Notes: a model not told the origin generated them from the sequence alone. DNA of 64,000 nucleotides from Actinoplanes teichomyceticus ATCC 31121 (GCF_003711105.1 NZ_CP023865.1:7485001-7549000); one strand, 5' to 3'. Shown: positions 7,938 through 16,092, numbered from the stretch's first letter. Numbers and translations are program-made.

Positions 7938-9002
7938 ATGCGCAACATCGGCGAGGCGGCCCGGGCCAGTGGGCTGACCGTCAGCGCGCTGCGGTACTAC
8001 GACGGCGCGGGCGTGCTGGTCCCGGCGGCGGTGGACCCGGCGACCGGGTATCGCCGTTACACCGCCGAGCAGATCCGGGCGGCCCGCCTGATCGCCGGGC
8101 TGCGCCGGGTCGGCATGCCGGTCGCCGAGATCGCGCGGACGGTGCGCGACCTGGAGCGCCCCGACCGGGTACGGGATCGGCTCGACGCCCACCTGAGCCG
8201 CCTGGAGGCCGGCCTGGCCGACGCGCGTCGTGAACTCCTCCGCCTGCACAGTCTGCTCGATCTGGAGGAGAACCGGATGACCCGAGTCACCCTGTCCGCC
8301 GCCGACCTGACCGCCGCGCTGGACGCGGTGCGGTTCGCCGCGACCGACCCGATCCCCGGGACGCAGCTGCCCGGCGGCGTGCTGTTCGAGATCGGTGACG
8401 GCACGCTGACCGTGGCCGCCACCGACCGCTACCGGCTCGCGGTGGCCACCGCCCCGGCCGCGGTCGAGGGCCCACCGGCGCGGCCGTACCTGCCGCTGGC
8501 CTTCACCGACGAGCTGCGGCGGATCGGTTCCGGCCCGCTCATCCTCGACGTCGCCACCGATCGGGTACGCGCCGAAGCCGGCGGCCGTGAGCTGCGCGCC
8601 GAACCGCTGGACTTCGACTTCCCCGACCACCGCCGCCTGATCGGCCCCACCGGCACGACTCCCCGCCGGATCACCGTCGATGCCGACGAGCTGCGCCGGC
8701 TGGTGAGCGGCGGCCCGGAGGTGCGGCGCGAGCACGACGGGGCGCAGTACCCGGTCACCGTCCTGGCCCCGGACCCGTCCGGGGGGCTGCGGGTGGCCGC
8801 CGAGTCGGAGTGGGCCGCCGACGCCGCCGCCCACGTGGCGGTGAACCGTGAGTTCCTGCTCCAGGCGGTCGACGCCGGCGGCCCCGGCCAGCTGCTGCTG
8901 GACCTCGACGGTCCGGTCCAGCCGTTGACCATCCGCAGCGCCGCCGACGACTCCCGGCTCTCCCTGCTGATGCCGGTGCGCGCCGGCGATCCGGTGCGTT
9001 GA
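7938..9002 (+). CDS. MerR-type regulator fused to a DNA polymerase III beta-clamp-like domain
   Basis: A 354-residue two-part protein. Residues 1-70 form a MerR winged HTH (SALRYYD, GYRRYT). Residues 75-112 are a dimerisation-type helix. From about residue 114 the sequence resembles sliding-clamp domains: LTVAATDRYRLAVA near 158-171 and a C-terminal LSLLMPVR, which in DnaN is the hydrophobic-pocket strand. Roughly two clamp-like domains fit, not the three of DnaN. Proteins of this architecture exist in actinobacteria, but I know of no defined function. In-frame GTG starts at 7920 and 7926 are possible; ATG 7938 with GGAG is preferred. Confidence 0.8.
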   Translation: MRNIGEAARASGLTVSALRYYDGAGVLVPAAVDPATGYRRYTAEQIRAARLIAGLRRVGMPVAEIARTVRDLERPDRVRDRLDAHLSRLEAGLADARRELLRLHSLLDLEENRMTRVTLSAADLTAALDAVRFAATDPIPGTQLPGGVLFEIGDGTLTVAATDRYRLAVATAPAAVEGPPARPYLPLAFTDELRRIGSGPLILDVATDRVRAEAGGRELRAEPLDFDFPDHRRLIGPTGTTPRRITVDADELRRLVSGGPEVRREHDGAQYPVTVLAPDPSGGLRVAAESEWAADAAAHVAVNREFLLQAVDAGGPGQLLLDLDGPVQPLTIRSAADDSRLSLLMPVRAGDPVR

Positions 9003-9078
9003 GTCGCGGAATGAACACGGTTCAGCCACGACTTCCGCGCACGGTGAGACCACCGCGACTTTGAGCGCACGCGCTGGC

Positions 9079-9084
9079 TACCGT
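9079..9084 (+). promoter_or_regulatory. -10 hexamer of leaderless methyltransferase gene
   Basis: TACCGT is followed by 6 nt and the GTG at 9091. Confidence 0.6.
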
Positions 9085-9090
9085 CGGCGT

Positions 9091-9840
9091 GTGCGCAGCA
9101 GTCCGCCGGATGACGACCTCAACACCGCAGCCGCCGGCGCGTCCATGACCGGGTGGGAGTTCGCCTGGTTGGACGGGCTGGCCGTGGCGTCCGAGCCGTC
9201 CTGGTCGTACCCGGAGATCGCCCGCCCGCTCCTGCGTTCCGCCGCCAGCCTGCTCGACCTGGACACCGGCGGCGGCGAGTTGCTCGCCGAGTTCGCGCCG
9301 CTGCCGCCGTACACCGTCGCGGTGGAGAGCTGGGCCCGCAACACCCCGGCCGCCCGGGAGCGGCTCGCCCCGTTCGGCGTGGAGGTGCTCACCGAGCTGC
9401 CGGCCGGGGAGAACGAGTTCGACGTGGTGCTCAGCCGGCACGGCCGGCTGCCCGCCGCCGACGTGGCTAGGCTGCTGCGGCCCGGCGGCGTGCTGCTCAC
9501 CCAGCAGGTCGGCAGCGCCGACCTGGCCGAGCTGAACGACGCGCTCGGCGCCGCGCCGCCACACCCGAGGCGGTGGGACGCGGAGGTCGCGGCGGTCGCC
9601 CTGACCGCCGCCGGTCTGCGGGTGACCGACGTCCGCGAGGAGCATCCCGAGCTCGCCTTCCGGGACATCCGGGCGGTGATCCACCATCTGCAGACGGTGC
9701 CGTGGCAGGTCCGCAACTTCACCCCGCAACGGTACGAACGGCAGCTGGCCCGCCTGTCGGCGATCATCCGAGCCCGCGGTGAGTTCACCGTGCGCGCGCA
9801 CCGCTTCCTGGTGCAGGCGGAGCGCCCGACAGAGGTGTAA
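9091..9840 (+). CDS. class I SAM-dependent methyltransferase-like protein
   Basis: A 249-residue protein with a Rossmann-type layout: LLDLDTGGGELL (motif I-like), a VAVESWARN acidic strand, FDVVLSRHGRLP and LLRPGGVLLTQQVG (post-motif). These match the methyltransferase-11 type of small-molecule methyltransferases; the substrate cannot be told. The start is GTG 9091, leaderless, which removes ten residues that would be added by a TTG at 9061. The gene is monocistronic. Confidence 0.82.
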   Translation: MRSSPPDDDLNTAAAGASMTGWEFAWLDGLAVASEPSWSYPEIARPLLRSAASLLDLDTGGGELLAEFAPLPPYTVAVESWARNTPAARERLAPFGVEVLTELPAGENEFDVVLSRHGRLPAADVARLLRPGGVLLTQQVGSADLAELNDALGAAPPHPRRWDAEVAAVALTAAGLRVTDVREEHPELAFRDIRAVIHHLQTVPWQVRNFTPQRYERQLARLSAIIRARGEFTVRAHRFLVQAERPTEV

Positions 9841-10311
9841 TCCGGAAGCCTCTTTCAGGGGAGGACCCCGGCGATCGGCTTAACCCGTTCGGGGCCGGCG
9901 GCCGGGTTTTCGCTGGGCCGCCGCCGGTCCGGACTGCCGGCAGCAGCGTCTCCGGCGGCGCGGCGGCCACCGCTGACGGGCTCGCCGGTGGAGCCGGTGG
10001 CGCGACCCGGCTGTCCTACGTCGACCCAGGTCACCGGGTGTGCCCGCGGCTGCGACCGGCCACCGGGCGCCGGTTTGCTCCGCTTTGCTCACTCCTGCGG
10101 GGTAACCGGAACAGTTTCGTGGAATAGCCGGATCATCGGCCTCCGGGGGGCTGGAATACCTATCGCCGGGTCTGCTCCGGTCCGCCATCTTTGTCGCAGC
10201 GCCGGGCGGCCCACGGGCCCCGGCGGACACCCGATCGACCGCGCCCGGCGGTTCCGTCGCTCCGCAACCGACGGACCGCGCCGCGCGAACCGTTCCCGAA
10301 GGAGCCTTCCC
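9841..10311. other. 470-bp intergenic region before the secreted-protein cluster
   Basis: No gene supported. The only clear structure is a hairpin at 10253-10275 (TCCGTCG, 9-nt loop, CGACGGA) in the probable 5' leader of the next gene, about 36 nt before its start. I could not match it to a riboswitch class. Confidence 0.5.
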
Positions 10312-10800
10312 ATGCGCAAGCTCACCAAGCGTTCCGCCGCCGTCCTGACCGGCGCCGCCGTCCTCGTCATCGGCGCGGGAGCGGCGTTCGCCGCGATCGG
10401 CTGGTCGATCGACGGCACCGGCCGGGCCAGCGGCAAGGCGGCCGAGGTCAAGGCCCTGACGGCGACGTCGACGTTCGCCGGGAACCTGTACCCGGGCGCC
10501 AGGGTGGAGCTCGCCACCAGGGTGAAGAACCCCAACGAGTTCACCGTCACGCTGGACGGCACGGTCGGCGTCGCGGGCGCCACCGTCACCCCGGCCGACG
10601 CCAACGCGACCGACTGCCAGAACACGCTGGTGGGCACCCCGGGCATCATCGACGCCACCTTCCCCGGCACCCCGGACATCCCGCCCGGCCCGGAGTCCGA
10701 CGTACCGGCCTCGGTACGGATCGGCGATCTGCCGCAGACCTGCGCCGGGAAGACGATCAAGATCGACTACACGTTCAAGGGCGTGAGCAAGGCCGCCTGA
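10312..10800 (+). CDS. secreted protein with signal peptide, unknown function
   Basis: A 162-residue protein with a Sec-type signal (MRKLTKRSAAVLTGAAVLV then hydrophobic to AAFA). The mature part is about 135 residues. Its pattern is GWSIDGTGRASG, then NLYPGARVELATRVKNPN, a Cys pair, and a closing TCAGKTIKIDYTF strand, suggesting a beta-sandwich resembling camelysin/TasA-type extracellular fibre subunits. The same layout recurs in the protein at 12226-12846. A strong GAAGGAG site precedes the ATG. The function (surface fibre, matrix) is inference. Confidence 0.75.
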   Translation: MRKLTKRSAAVLTGAAVLVIGAGAAFAAIGWSIDGTGRASGKAAEVKALTATSTFAGNLYPGARVELATRVKNPNEFTVTLDGTVGVAGATVTPADANATDCQNTLVGTPGIIDATFPGTPDIPPGPESDVPASVRIGDLPQTCAGKTIKIDYTFKGVSKAA

Positions 10801-10863
10801 TCGCCCGCGGAGCGGGCCGGCGACGGCCGCCCGCTCCGCCTCCTCGACCCTCGGGACGGTGCC

Positions 10864-11844
10864 ATGTCGAAGCGCTGGTGGGCCGCGGCCGCATCGGCGG
10901 CGGTCCTGGCCGCCACCGCCCTCGGCGCGGCGGGGACCGGGTACGCCGACGCGAGCGGCTGGACCGTGACCGGCCACCCGGCCGAGTTCACCGCGAAGGT
11001 GGCCCGGATGCCGCGCGGCGTGGTTCCCGACGTGACCCGGATGCCGCGCGCCCATCCCGAGCGGACCCGGATGCCGCGCGGCACGGATCCGGAGGTGGCC
11101 CGGATGCCACACGGCACGGATCCGGAGGTGGCCCGGATGCCACACGGCACGGATCCGGAGGTGGCCCGGATGCCACACGGCACGGATCCGGAGGTGGCCC
11201 GGATGCCACACGGCACGGATCCGGAGGTGGCCCGGATGCCGCGCGGCACGGATCCCGGGGTGGCCCGGCCGGACGGCCCGGCCACGGTCCGCTGGAGCGC
11301 CCAGGAGATCGTCCCGGGCGTCCGGATGGACCGCTACGTGGTCACCGCGCACCACGTGAGCGAGCCACCGCGACCGGACATCAGCCGCACCGTGACCGCC
11401 GGCGGCGGCGCCACCGGGTCGGTCACCTTCACCGCCGCCGAGCTGGCCGGCGCGACGTGGCGGTGGACGGTGGCGCCGCGGTACCGCGCCTGGACCGGCG
11501 CGCGCAGCGCCCCCAGCCGCGCGCTCGCCTTCCCCGCCGCGGCGCGGCCGGAGCGCGCGATCCCGGTCACGCCGCCCACACCGGCCGCGGACGCCGGAAA
11601 GACGCCACGGTCACCGGTGCCGGCCGCCGGGGAGACGCCACGGTCACCGGCCCCGGACGCCCGGGAGACGCCCGAATCACCGGCCCCGGACGCCCGGCAG
11701 ACGCCGCGGCCGCCGGCCCCGGACGTTCCGCCCGCGCCGGCCGGCGGCCCGGGAAGCGCTCCGGCGCCGGGGGCGAGCCGATCAGCCGCGGACCCGGACG
11801 CCGGTCCGCCGCCACCCGTGCCGTCCGGTCCGGCCACGCCGTAG
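10864..11844 (+). CDS. secreted protein with 11-residue repeats, FN3-like core and Pro-rich tail
   Basis: A 326-residue protein. Residues 1-29 form a signal peptide. Residues 48-134 are eight tandem repeats of RMPHGTDPEVA type. Residues 140-220 look like a fibronectin-III/Ig-like domain (ATVRWSAQEI, DRYVVTAHHV, WRWTVAPRYRAW). The C-terminal 100 residues are Pro/Ala/Asp-rich and disordered. The repeats appear inserted into the first strand region of the FN3-like domain. It follows the previous gene by 63 bp, probably in one transcript ended by the hairpin at 11856-11893. Likely surface-exposed; function unknown. Confidence 0.72.
   Translation: MSKRWWAAAASAAVLAATALGAAGTGYADASGWTVTGHPAEFTAKVARMPRGVVPDVTRMPRAHPERTRMPRGTDPEVARMPHGTDPEVARMPHGTDPEVARMPHGTDPEVARMPHGTDPEVARMPRGTDPGVARPDGPATVRWSAQEIVPGVRMDRYVVTAHHVSEPPRPDISRTVTAGGGATGSVTFTAAELAGATWRWTVAPRYRAWTGARSAPSRALAFPAAARPERAIPVTPPTPAADAGKTPRSPVPAAGETPRSPAPDARETPESPAPDARQTPRPPAPDVPPAPAGGPGSAPAPGASRSAADPDAGPPPPVPSGPATP
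11005..11265. repeat. eight 33-bp (one 30-bp) in-frame tandem repeats
   Basis: Units start at 11005, 11038 (30 bp), 11068, 11101, 11134, 11167, 11200 and 11233. The four from 11101 are identical, pointing to recent expansion. Confidence 0.9.
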
Positions 11845-11855
11845 CCGCCCCCACC

Positions 11856-11893
11856 CCTCGAGCCCCCGGTGCGCACCCACCGGGGGCTCGAGG
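11856..11893 (+). terminator. strong hairpin after the secreted-protein pair
   Basis: Perfect 16-base arms (11856-11871 and 11878-11893) around a 6-nt loop lie 12 bp after the stop at 11844. No T-run follows, as is common in actinomycetes. Confidence 0.75.
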
Positions 11894-12175
11894 CCGTCGG
11901 CTCGACGGGTGCGGATTTGGGCTGCCGGGCAGCGGTCCGCTAAGCGGGCATCCGTGCAGGTTGTGGGCGTGTCAAGCGACGACGTGGACGGTTCGGTAGG
12001 GACCCTGGAAGGTGGCCGATCCCTCGGCCAGGGTCAACCGGTCGGGTAGATCGTTCCGATTTATGCGCCTACAACGGCAGACGGAAAACCGATCACATCG
12101 GACATCTCTATCAGGGAACGTTGTATGAACGCCAGTCCGGCCTTTTCCACCGGCGTCCGAGGAGGAACGAGCCGC
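11894..12175. other. intergenic region with nested hairpin upstream of the leader ORF
   Basis: No gene seen. At about 12001-12037 a nested dyad (GACCCT...AGGGTC enclosing GGCCGA-tccc-TCGGCC) could be a structured leader or attenuator for the 12176-12846 transcript. Confidence 0.45.
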
Positions 12176-12229
12176 ATGTCACATCCGAGCGATCCCCCCG
12201 CGGCCGCCGCCCCGGGAGCGGACTCGTGA
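12176..12229 (+). CDS. 17-codon leader peptide
   Basis: The short ORF encodes MSHPSDPPAAAAPGADS. It has the best Shine-Dalgarno in the vicinity (GAGGAGG, 10 nt before the ATG). Its TGA overlaps the GTG of the following gene as GTGA, so translation of the two is coupled. The peptide is Pro/Ala-rich with no obvious amino-acid-sensing run. Confidence 0.55.
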   Translation: MSHPSDPPAAAAPGADS

Positions 12230-12846
12230 TCCGACGTGACGTCCTGACCGGCTTCGGTGCGGGCGCCGGGCCCGACCGCGGCCGGGCCACCGAGACGCGG
12301 ATCGAGCTCGGCAGCACCGACCTGGAGGAGCCCACCTGGGAGGTGCGGGGGCCGCGGAAACGCCGGTTCGACCGCCGGTCCCGGACCATCCTGGCGGTGG
12401 CCGCGGTCGCGGCGCTGCTCGTCAACGCCGGGGCGGCCTGGGCCTACTGGCGGATCACCCAGCCCGGGCCGGCCGCGCAGCCGGTCGCCGTGACGATCGA
12501 CATGGTGCTGCCCGGCCACAACGACCTGAACCGGACGCTGCGCCCGGGTGGCACCGGCAACCTGACGGTCACGGTCACCAACGAGCGCGACGTGCCGATC
12601 AGGATCACCTCGATCCGCACCGGACCCGGCAACGTGGTCGCCGATCCGGAACACCGCGACGCCGGGTGCACCGTCCCGGGCGTACGGATCAATCGGTCGT
12701 ATTTCCCGGTCTCCTGGGAGGTCGCGCGCAACACGGTCGGCGCGTTCACCGTGCGGGACGCGCTGACCATGCCGCACGGCGTGCCGCAGGCGTGTGTGGG
12801 GGCGACCTTCACCGTGCCGCTGCGGGCGCGAGGCGTCGAGCGCTGA
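12226..12846 (+). CDS. membrane-anchored extracellular protein, camelysin/TasA-like pattern
   Basis: A 206-residue protein with a basic cytoplasmic N-terminus, one membrane segment near residues 53-74 (ILAVAAVAALLVNAGAAWAYW) and an extracellular part of about 130 residues. The latter has LRPGGTGNLTVTVTNERDVPI, a Cys pair and a closing ACVGATFTVPL strand, the same layout as the 10312 gene product. The GTG start at 12226 is coupled to a leader ORF; GGAG lies 7 nt upstream. The long cytoplasmic stretch before the membrane segment is unusual for a signal peptide and suggests anchoring. Function unknown. Confidence 0.7.
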   Translation: MIRRDVLTGFGAGAGPDRGRATETRIELGSTDLEEPTWEVRGPRKRRFDRRSRTILAVAAVAALLVNAGAAWAYWRITQPGPAAQPVAVTIDMVLPGHNDLNRTLRPGGTGNLTVTVTNERDVPIRITSIRTGPGNVVADPEHRDAGCTVPGVRINRSYFPVSWEVARNTVGAFTVRDALTMPHGVPQACVGATFTVPLRARGVER

Positions 12847-12883
12847 GGTTTCCGCTCGGCGCATCCCGGTCAATCCAGGTGTC

Positions 12884-13885
12884 ATGACCAGGATTTCCGT
12901 AGTGACCGGCGCGAGTGGTGGCATCGGCCGGGCGGTCGCCCGGCGCCTGGCGGCGCGGGGCGACACCGTCGCCCTGCTGGCCCGCGGCGAGGAGGGGCTG
13001 GCCGGGGCCGCCGAAGACGTACGCCGGGCCGGCGGCATCGCGCTGCCGATCGAGCTGGACGTGGCCGACTACGAGGCGGTGGACGCCGCCGCGGAACGGG
13101 TGGAGAAGGAGCTGGGCCCGATCGGGCTCTGGGTCAACAACGCGTTCTCCAGCGTCTTCGCCCCGTTCGTCGAGATCGAAATGCCGGAGTTCGTCCGCAC
13201 CACCGAGGTCACCTACCTGGGTTACGTCTACGGCACCCGGGCCGCGCTGTCCCGGATGCGCACCCGTGACCGGGGCGTGATCGTGCAGGTGGGGTCGGCG
13301 CTGGCATACCGCGGGATCCCGTTGCAGAGCGCGTACTGCGGGGCCAAGCACGCGATCCAGGGCTTCACCGAATCGCTGCGGGTCGAGCTGCTGCACGAGA
13401 AGAGCAACGTGCACGTGACCATGGTGCAGATGCCGGCGGTGAACACCCCGCAGTTCGGCTGGGTGCTGTCCCGGCTGCCGCGCAAGGCGCAGCCGGTGGC
13501 CCCGATCTACCAGCCCGAGCTGGCCGCCTGCGCGGTCGAGTACGCCGCCGACCACCCGAAGCGCCGCGAGTACTGGGTCGGCGGGTCCACCGCGCTCACC
13601 CTGGCCGCGAACGCGGTCGCGCCCGGTGTGCTGGACCGGTACCTGGCCCGCACCGGGTTCCAGGGGCAGCAGACCGACGAGCCCCGCCCGGCGGACCAGC
13701 CGGCGAACCTGTGGGACCCGGCGGACGGGCCGGGCGAACCGGACCCGGGCGCGCACGGGGACTTCGACGACCAGGCCAAGTCGCGCAGCGTGCAGCTGTG
13801 GGCGTCGCAGCACCACGGGGTGCTGGCCGCGGTGGGTGGCGGGCTGCTCGCCGCCGGCGCCGCCTGGGCCTTCGGCCGCCGCTGA
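12884..13885 (+). CDS. short-chain dehydrogenase/reductase with C-terminal membrane tail
   Basis: A 333-residue classical SDR. The cofactor motif TGASGGIG is at residues 8-15. NNAFSS stands in for the NNAG motif, and the catalytic region is SALAYRG then YCGAKHA. The first 250 residues are the enzyme. A charged linker (residues 265-305) leads to a hydrophobic C-terminal stretch, GVLAAVGGGLLAAGAAWAF. Homologous actinobacterial SDRs are usually annotated only as SDR family; the substrate is unknown. The ATG at 12884 follows AGGTG. The gene is monocistronic. Confidence 0.85.
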   Translation: MTRISVVTGASGGIGRAVARRLAARGDTVALLARGEEGLAGAAEDVRRAGGIALPIELDVADYEAVDAAAERVEKELGPIGLWVNNAFSSVFAPFVEIEMPEFVRTTEVTYLGYVYGTRAALSRMRTRDRGVIVQVGSALAYRGIPLQSAYCGAKHAIQGFTESLRVELLHEKSNVHVTMVQMPAVNTPQFGWVLSRLPRKAQPVAPIYQPELAACAVEYAADHPKRREYWVGGSTALTLAANAVAPGVLDRYLARTGFQGQQTDEPRPADQPANLWDPADGPGEPDPGAHGDFDDQAKSRSVQLWASQHHGVLAAVGGGLLAAGAAWAFGRR

Positions 13886-13912
13886 GGCATCCGGCCGTCC
13901 GGCGACCCGGGG

Positions 13913-14575
13913 TCAGGCGTCGCCGGGCCGGTCGGGCAGGACCGGCTCGGTGATCGTGACGGTGACCCGGACCCGGGCGCGCACGATCTGCAACTCCGGT
14001 TCGAGGGCGAAGCCCGGGCCGCTCCCGTCGCGCGCCGACCCGGCCGCGAAGGCGATCGGGGCCGCCTCGTCCGGGATCGCGTCATTGATCTCCACCAGCC
14101 GGTCCACCCGCGCGCCGACCGCGGCCGCGTACTCCGCGGCCCGGGCCAGCGCGTCGGTCACCGCGGCCCGGCGCGCCTCGGCGCCCGCCCGGCCGCCCGG
14201 CCGCAGCCGCCAGTACGGCCCCGCGACCTCGGTCAGCTCCTCGCCGGCCAGCCGGACGAGCAGATCGCCGAGCCGGGTGAAGTCGGTGACCAGCACCCGG
14301 GTGCCGACGCTGCCGTGGTGGGCCCGCACCTCGTCGGTGCGCCGCCGGGTCTGCGGGTGGACGTGCAGGCCTTCGCTCTCCCGGCGCTCGATCGCGGCGG
14401 CGAACTCGTCCAGCACGGCGCCGTGCGCGGCGGCGCGCTCGGCGAGCCGCTCCAGCACGGCCTCCCGGCTGCGGCCGCTGGTGGCGGCCCGGACGTGGAC
14501 GAGCGCCTGCTCGGGCGGCACCTCCCGGACGGCCTCGCCGTGGGCGACGACGACCGGGGGGCGCTCCACGATCAC
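13913..14575 (-). CDS. SIMPL (DUF541) domain protein
   Basis: A 220-residue protein with the SIMPL-domain layout: VVVAHGEAVREVPPEQALVHV at the start (the conserved G-x-a opening strand), a central helix pair, and a C-terminal strand of alternating Val/Thr/Arg. There is no signal peptide, unlike many SIMPL proteins. Its GTG overlaps the dapC stop (GTGA), so it is the third gene of the fdxA-dapC operon. The domain's biochemical role is undefined. Confidence 0.78.
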   Translation of the reverse strand: MIVERPPVVVAHGEAVREVPPEQALVHVRAATSGRSREAVLERLAERAAAHGAVLDEFAAAIERRESEGLHVHPQTRRRTDEVRAHHGSVGTRVLVTDFTRLGDLLVRLAGEELTEVAGPYWRLRPGGRAGAEARRAAVTDALARAAEYAAAVGARVDRLVEINDAIPDEAAPIAFAAGSARDGSGPGFALEPELQIVRARVRVTVTITEPVLPDRPGDA

Positions 14576-15687
14576 TGCTCGGGCTGCTCGGCGAACGGCT
14601 CGGCGAGCCGGCCGGCGGCCGCGGCCACCCGCTCGTCGGTCGCGGTCAGCGCGATCCGTACGTGCTGGGCGGCGGCCGGACCGTAGAACGCGCCCGGCGC
14701 GGCCAGGATGCCACGGCGGGCCAGCCGGTCGACGGTCTGCCAGCAGTCCTCGCCACGGGTCGCCCAGAGGTAGAGCCCGGCCTCCGAGTGACTGATCTGG
14801 AAACCGGCCTTGACCAGGGCGGCACGCAGCGTCTCCCGGCGCGCGGCGTACCGGTCGCGCTGGCGCGCCACGTGCTCCTCGTCCTCCAGCGCGGCGACCA
14901 TGGCGGCCTGCACCGGGGCCGGCGGGATCATGCCGGCGTGCTTGCGCACCGCGAGCAGCTCCCGGACCAGGGCGGGGTCGCCGCCCACGAAGCCGGCGCG
15001 GTAGCCGGCCAGATTGGAGCGCTTGGAGAGGGAGTGCACGGCCAGCACGCCGGTGTAGTCGCCGCCGGTCACCTCGTCGGCGAGCACCGACACCGGCTCG
15101 GTCTCCCAGCCGAGCGACACATAGCACTCGTCGCTGACCAGCACGGCGCCGCGCTCCCGGGCCCAGGCGACCATCTTGCGCAGGTGCTCGGCGGGCAGGA
15201 CCCGCCCGGTCGGGTTGGACGGCGAGTTGACCCAGACCAGCTTGACCCGGGCCGGGCCGGCCGCGGTGAGCGAGTCGGACCGGACCACCTCGGCGCCGGC
15301 CAGGCGCACGCCGACCTCGTACGTCGGGTAGCAGACCTGCGGGATGACCACCGTGTCGCCCGGGCCGACGCCGAGCAGCGTCGGCAGCCAGGCGACCAGC
15401 TCCTTGGATCCGATGGTGGGCAGCACGCCCAGCTCACCCGAGGCGTGACAGGCCCGGGCCAGCCAGCCGGCGATCGCGGCACGCAACCGCGGGGTGCCCG
15501 CGGTCAGCGGATAGCCGGGCGTGTCGGCGGCCTCGGTGAGGGCCTGCCGGATGACCGGGGGGACCGGGTCGACCGGAGTGCCGATGGAGAGATCGACGAT
15601 GCCGTCCGGGTGGGCGGCGGCGAGCCTCTTGGCCGGCTCCAGCAGGTCCCAGGGGAAATCCGGCAGGGCCGACGACAGAGCGCTCAG
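14572..15687 (-). CDS. dapC: succinyldiaminopimelate transaminase DapC, probable CTG start
   Basis: A 371-residue class I/II PLP aminotransferase. The PLP lysine sits in [13 protein letters not shown], the substrate-anchoring region is [10 protein letters not shown], and the N-terminus LPDFPWD is typical of actinobacterial DapC. It makes N-succinyl-LL-diaminopimelate from the keto precursor. No ATG, GTG or TTG lies in frame near the family's usual start. CTG at 15687 gives the expected N-terminus (reading [12 protein letters not shown] after the start), overlaps the fdxA stop as CTGA and is preceded by GGGGA. It sits between fdxA and a SIMPL gene in one operon. Confidence 0.9.
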   Translation of the reverse strand: MSALSSALPDFPWDLLEPAKRLAAAHPDGIVDLSIGTPVDPVPPVIRQALTEAADTPGYPLTAGTPRLRAAIAGWLARACHASGELGVLPTIGSKELVAWLPTLLGVGPGDTVVIPQVCYPTYEVGVRLAGAEVVRSDSLTAAGPARVKLVWVNSPSNPTGRVLPAEHLRKMVAWARERGAVLVSDECYVSLGWETEPVSVLADEVTGGDYTGVLAVHSLSKRSNLAGYRAGFVGGDPALVRELLAVRKHAGMIPPAPVQAAMVAALEDEEHVARQRDRYAARRETLRAALVKAGFQISHSEAGLYLWATRGEDCWQTVDRLARRGILAAPGAFYGPAAAQHVRIALTATDERVAAAAGRLAEPFAEQPEQ

Positions 15688-16010
15688 TGTGCGTCCCCGC
15701 GCGGCGGCTGGGCCGCCACGAACGTCGCGTCCTTCTCCACCTTGCCGACCTTGGAGGCGCCACCGGGCGAACCGAGATCCTCGAAGAACTCGTAGTTCGC
15801 GTTGGTGTAGTCCTTCCACTGCTCCGGGACGTCGTCCTCGTAGAAGATCGCCTCGACCGGGCAGACCGGCTCGCAGGCACCGCAGTCGACGCACTCATCG
15901 GGGTGGATGTAGAGCATCCGGTTGCCTTCGTAGATGCAGTCGACCGGGCATTCCTCGATGCATGCCTTGTCGAGAACATCGACGCAGGGCTCAGCGATGA
16001 TGTAGGTCAC
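15684..16010 (-). CDS. fdxA: 7Fe ferredoxin FdxA
   Basis: A 108-residue ferredoxin. The N-terminal cluster ligands are C-x7-C-x3-CP type ([18 protein letters not shown]), followed by the canonical [12 protein letters not shown] for the [4Fe-4S] cluster. The C-terminal extension is usual for the actinobacterial 7Fe type. The GTG at 16010 has GAAGGGAAAG upstream. It is the first gene of a coupled operon with dapC, an arrangement often seen in actinobacteria. It serves as an electron carrier; its redox partner is not indicated here. Confidence 0.93.
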   Translation of the reverse strand: MTYIIAEPCVDVLDKACIEECPVDCIYEGNRMLYIHPDECVDCGACEPVCPVEAIFYEDDVPEQWKDYTNANYEFFEDLGSPGGASKVGKVEKDATFVAAQPPRGDAH

Positions 16011-16065
16011 GGGTCTTTCCCTTCAAAGCCATGCCGCGAGAACCGCCGACGACAAATGCAGAGCC

Positions 16066-16071
16066 TAGTAT
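16066..16071 (+). promoter_or_regulatory. -10 hexamer and strong RBS for the GNAT gene
   Basis: TAGTAT lies 21 nt before the GTG at 16093. AAGGAGGT follows at about 16080-16087, so this transcript is leadered. Confidence 0.5.
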
Positions 16072-16092
16072 TCCCGCCGAAGGAGGTAACAC

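Noticed and set aside
9841..10311. Riboswitch (cyclic dinucleotide type) before the secreted-protein cluster
   Set aside because: I could not find the conserved core of any class I know; only a simple hairpin at 10253-10275 is clear. A covariance-model scan would decide.
12121..12225. N-terminal extension of the surface protein from a TTG at 12121
   Set aside because: The region contains a separate leader ORF with a strong ribosome-binding site in another frame. GTG 12226 has its own GGAG and couples to that leader.
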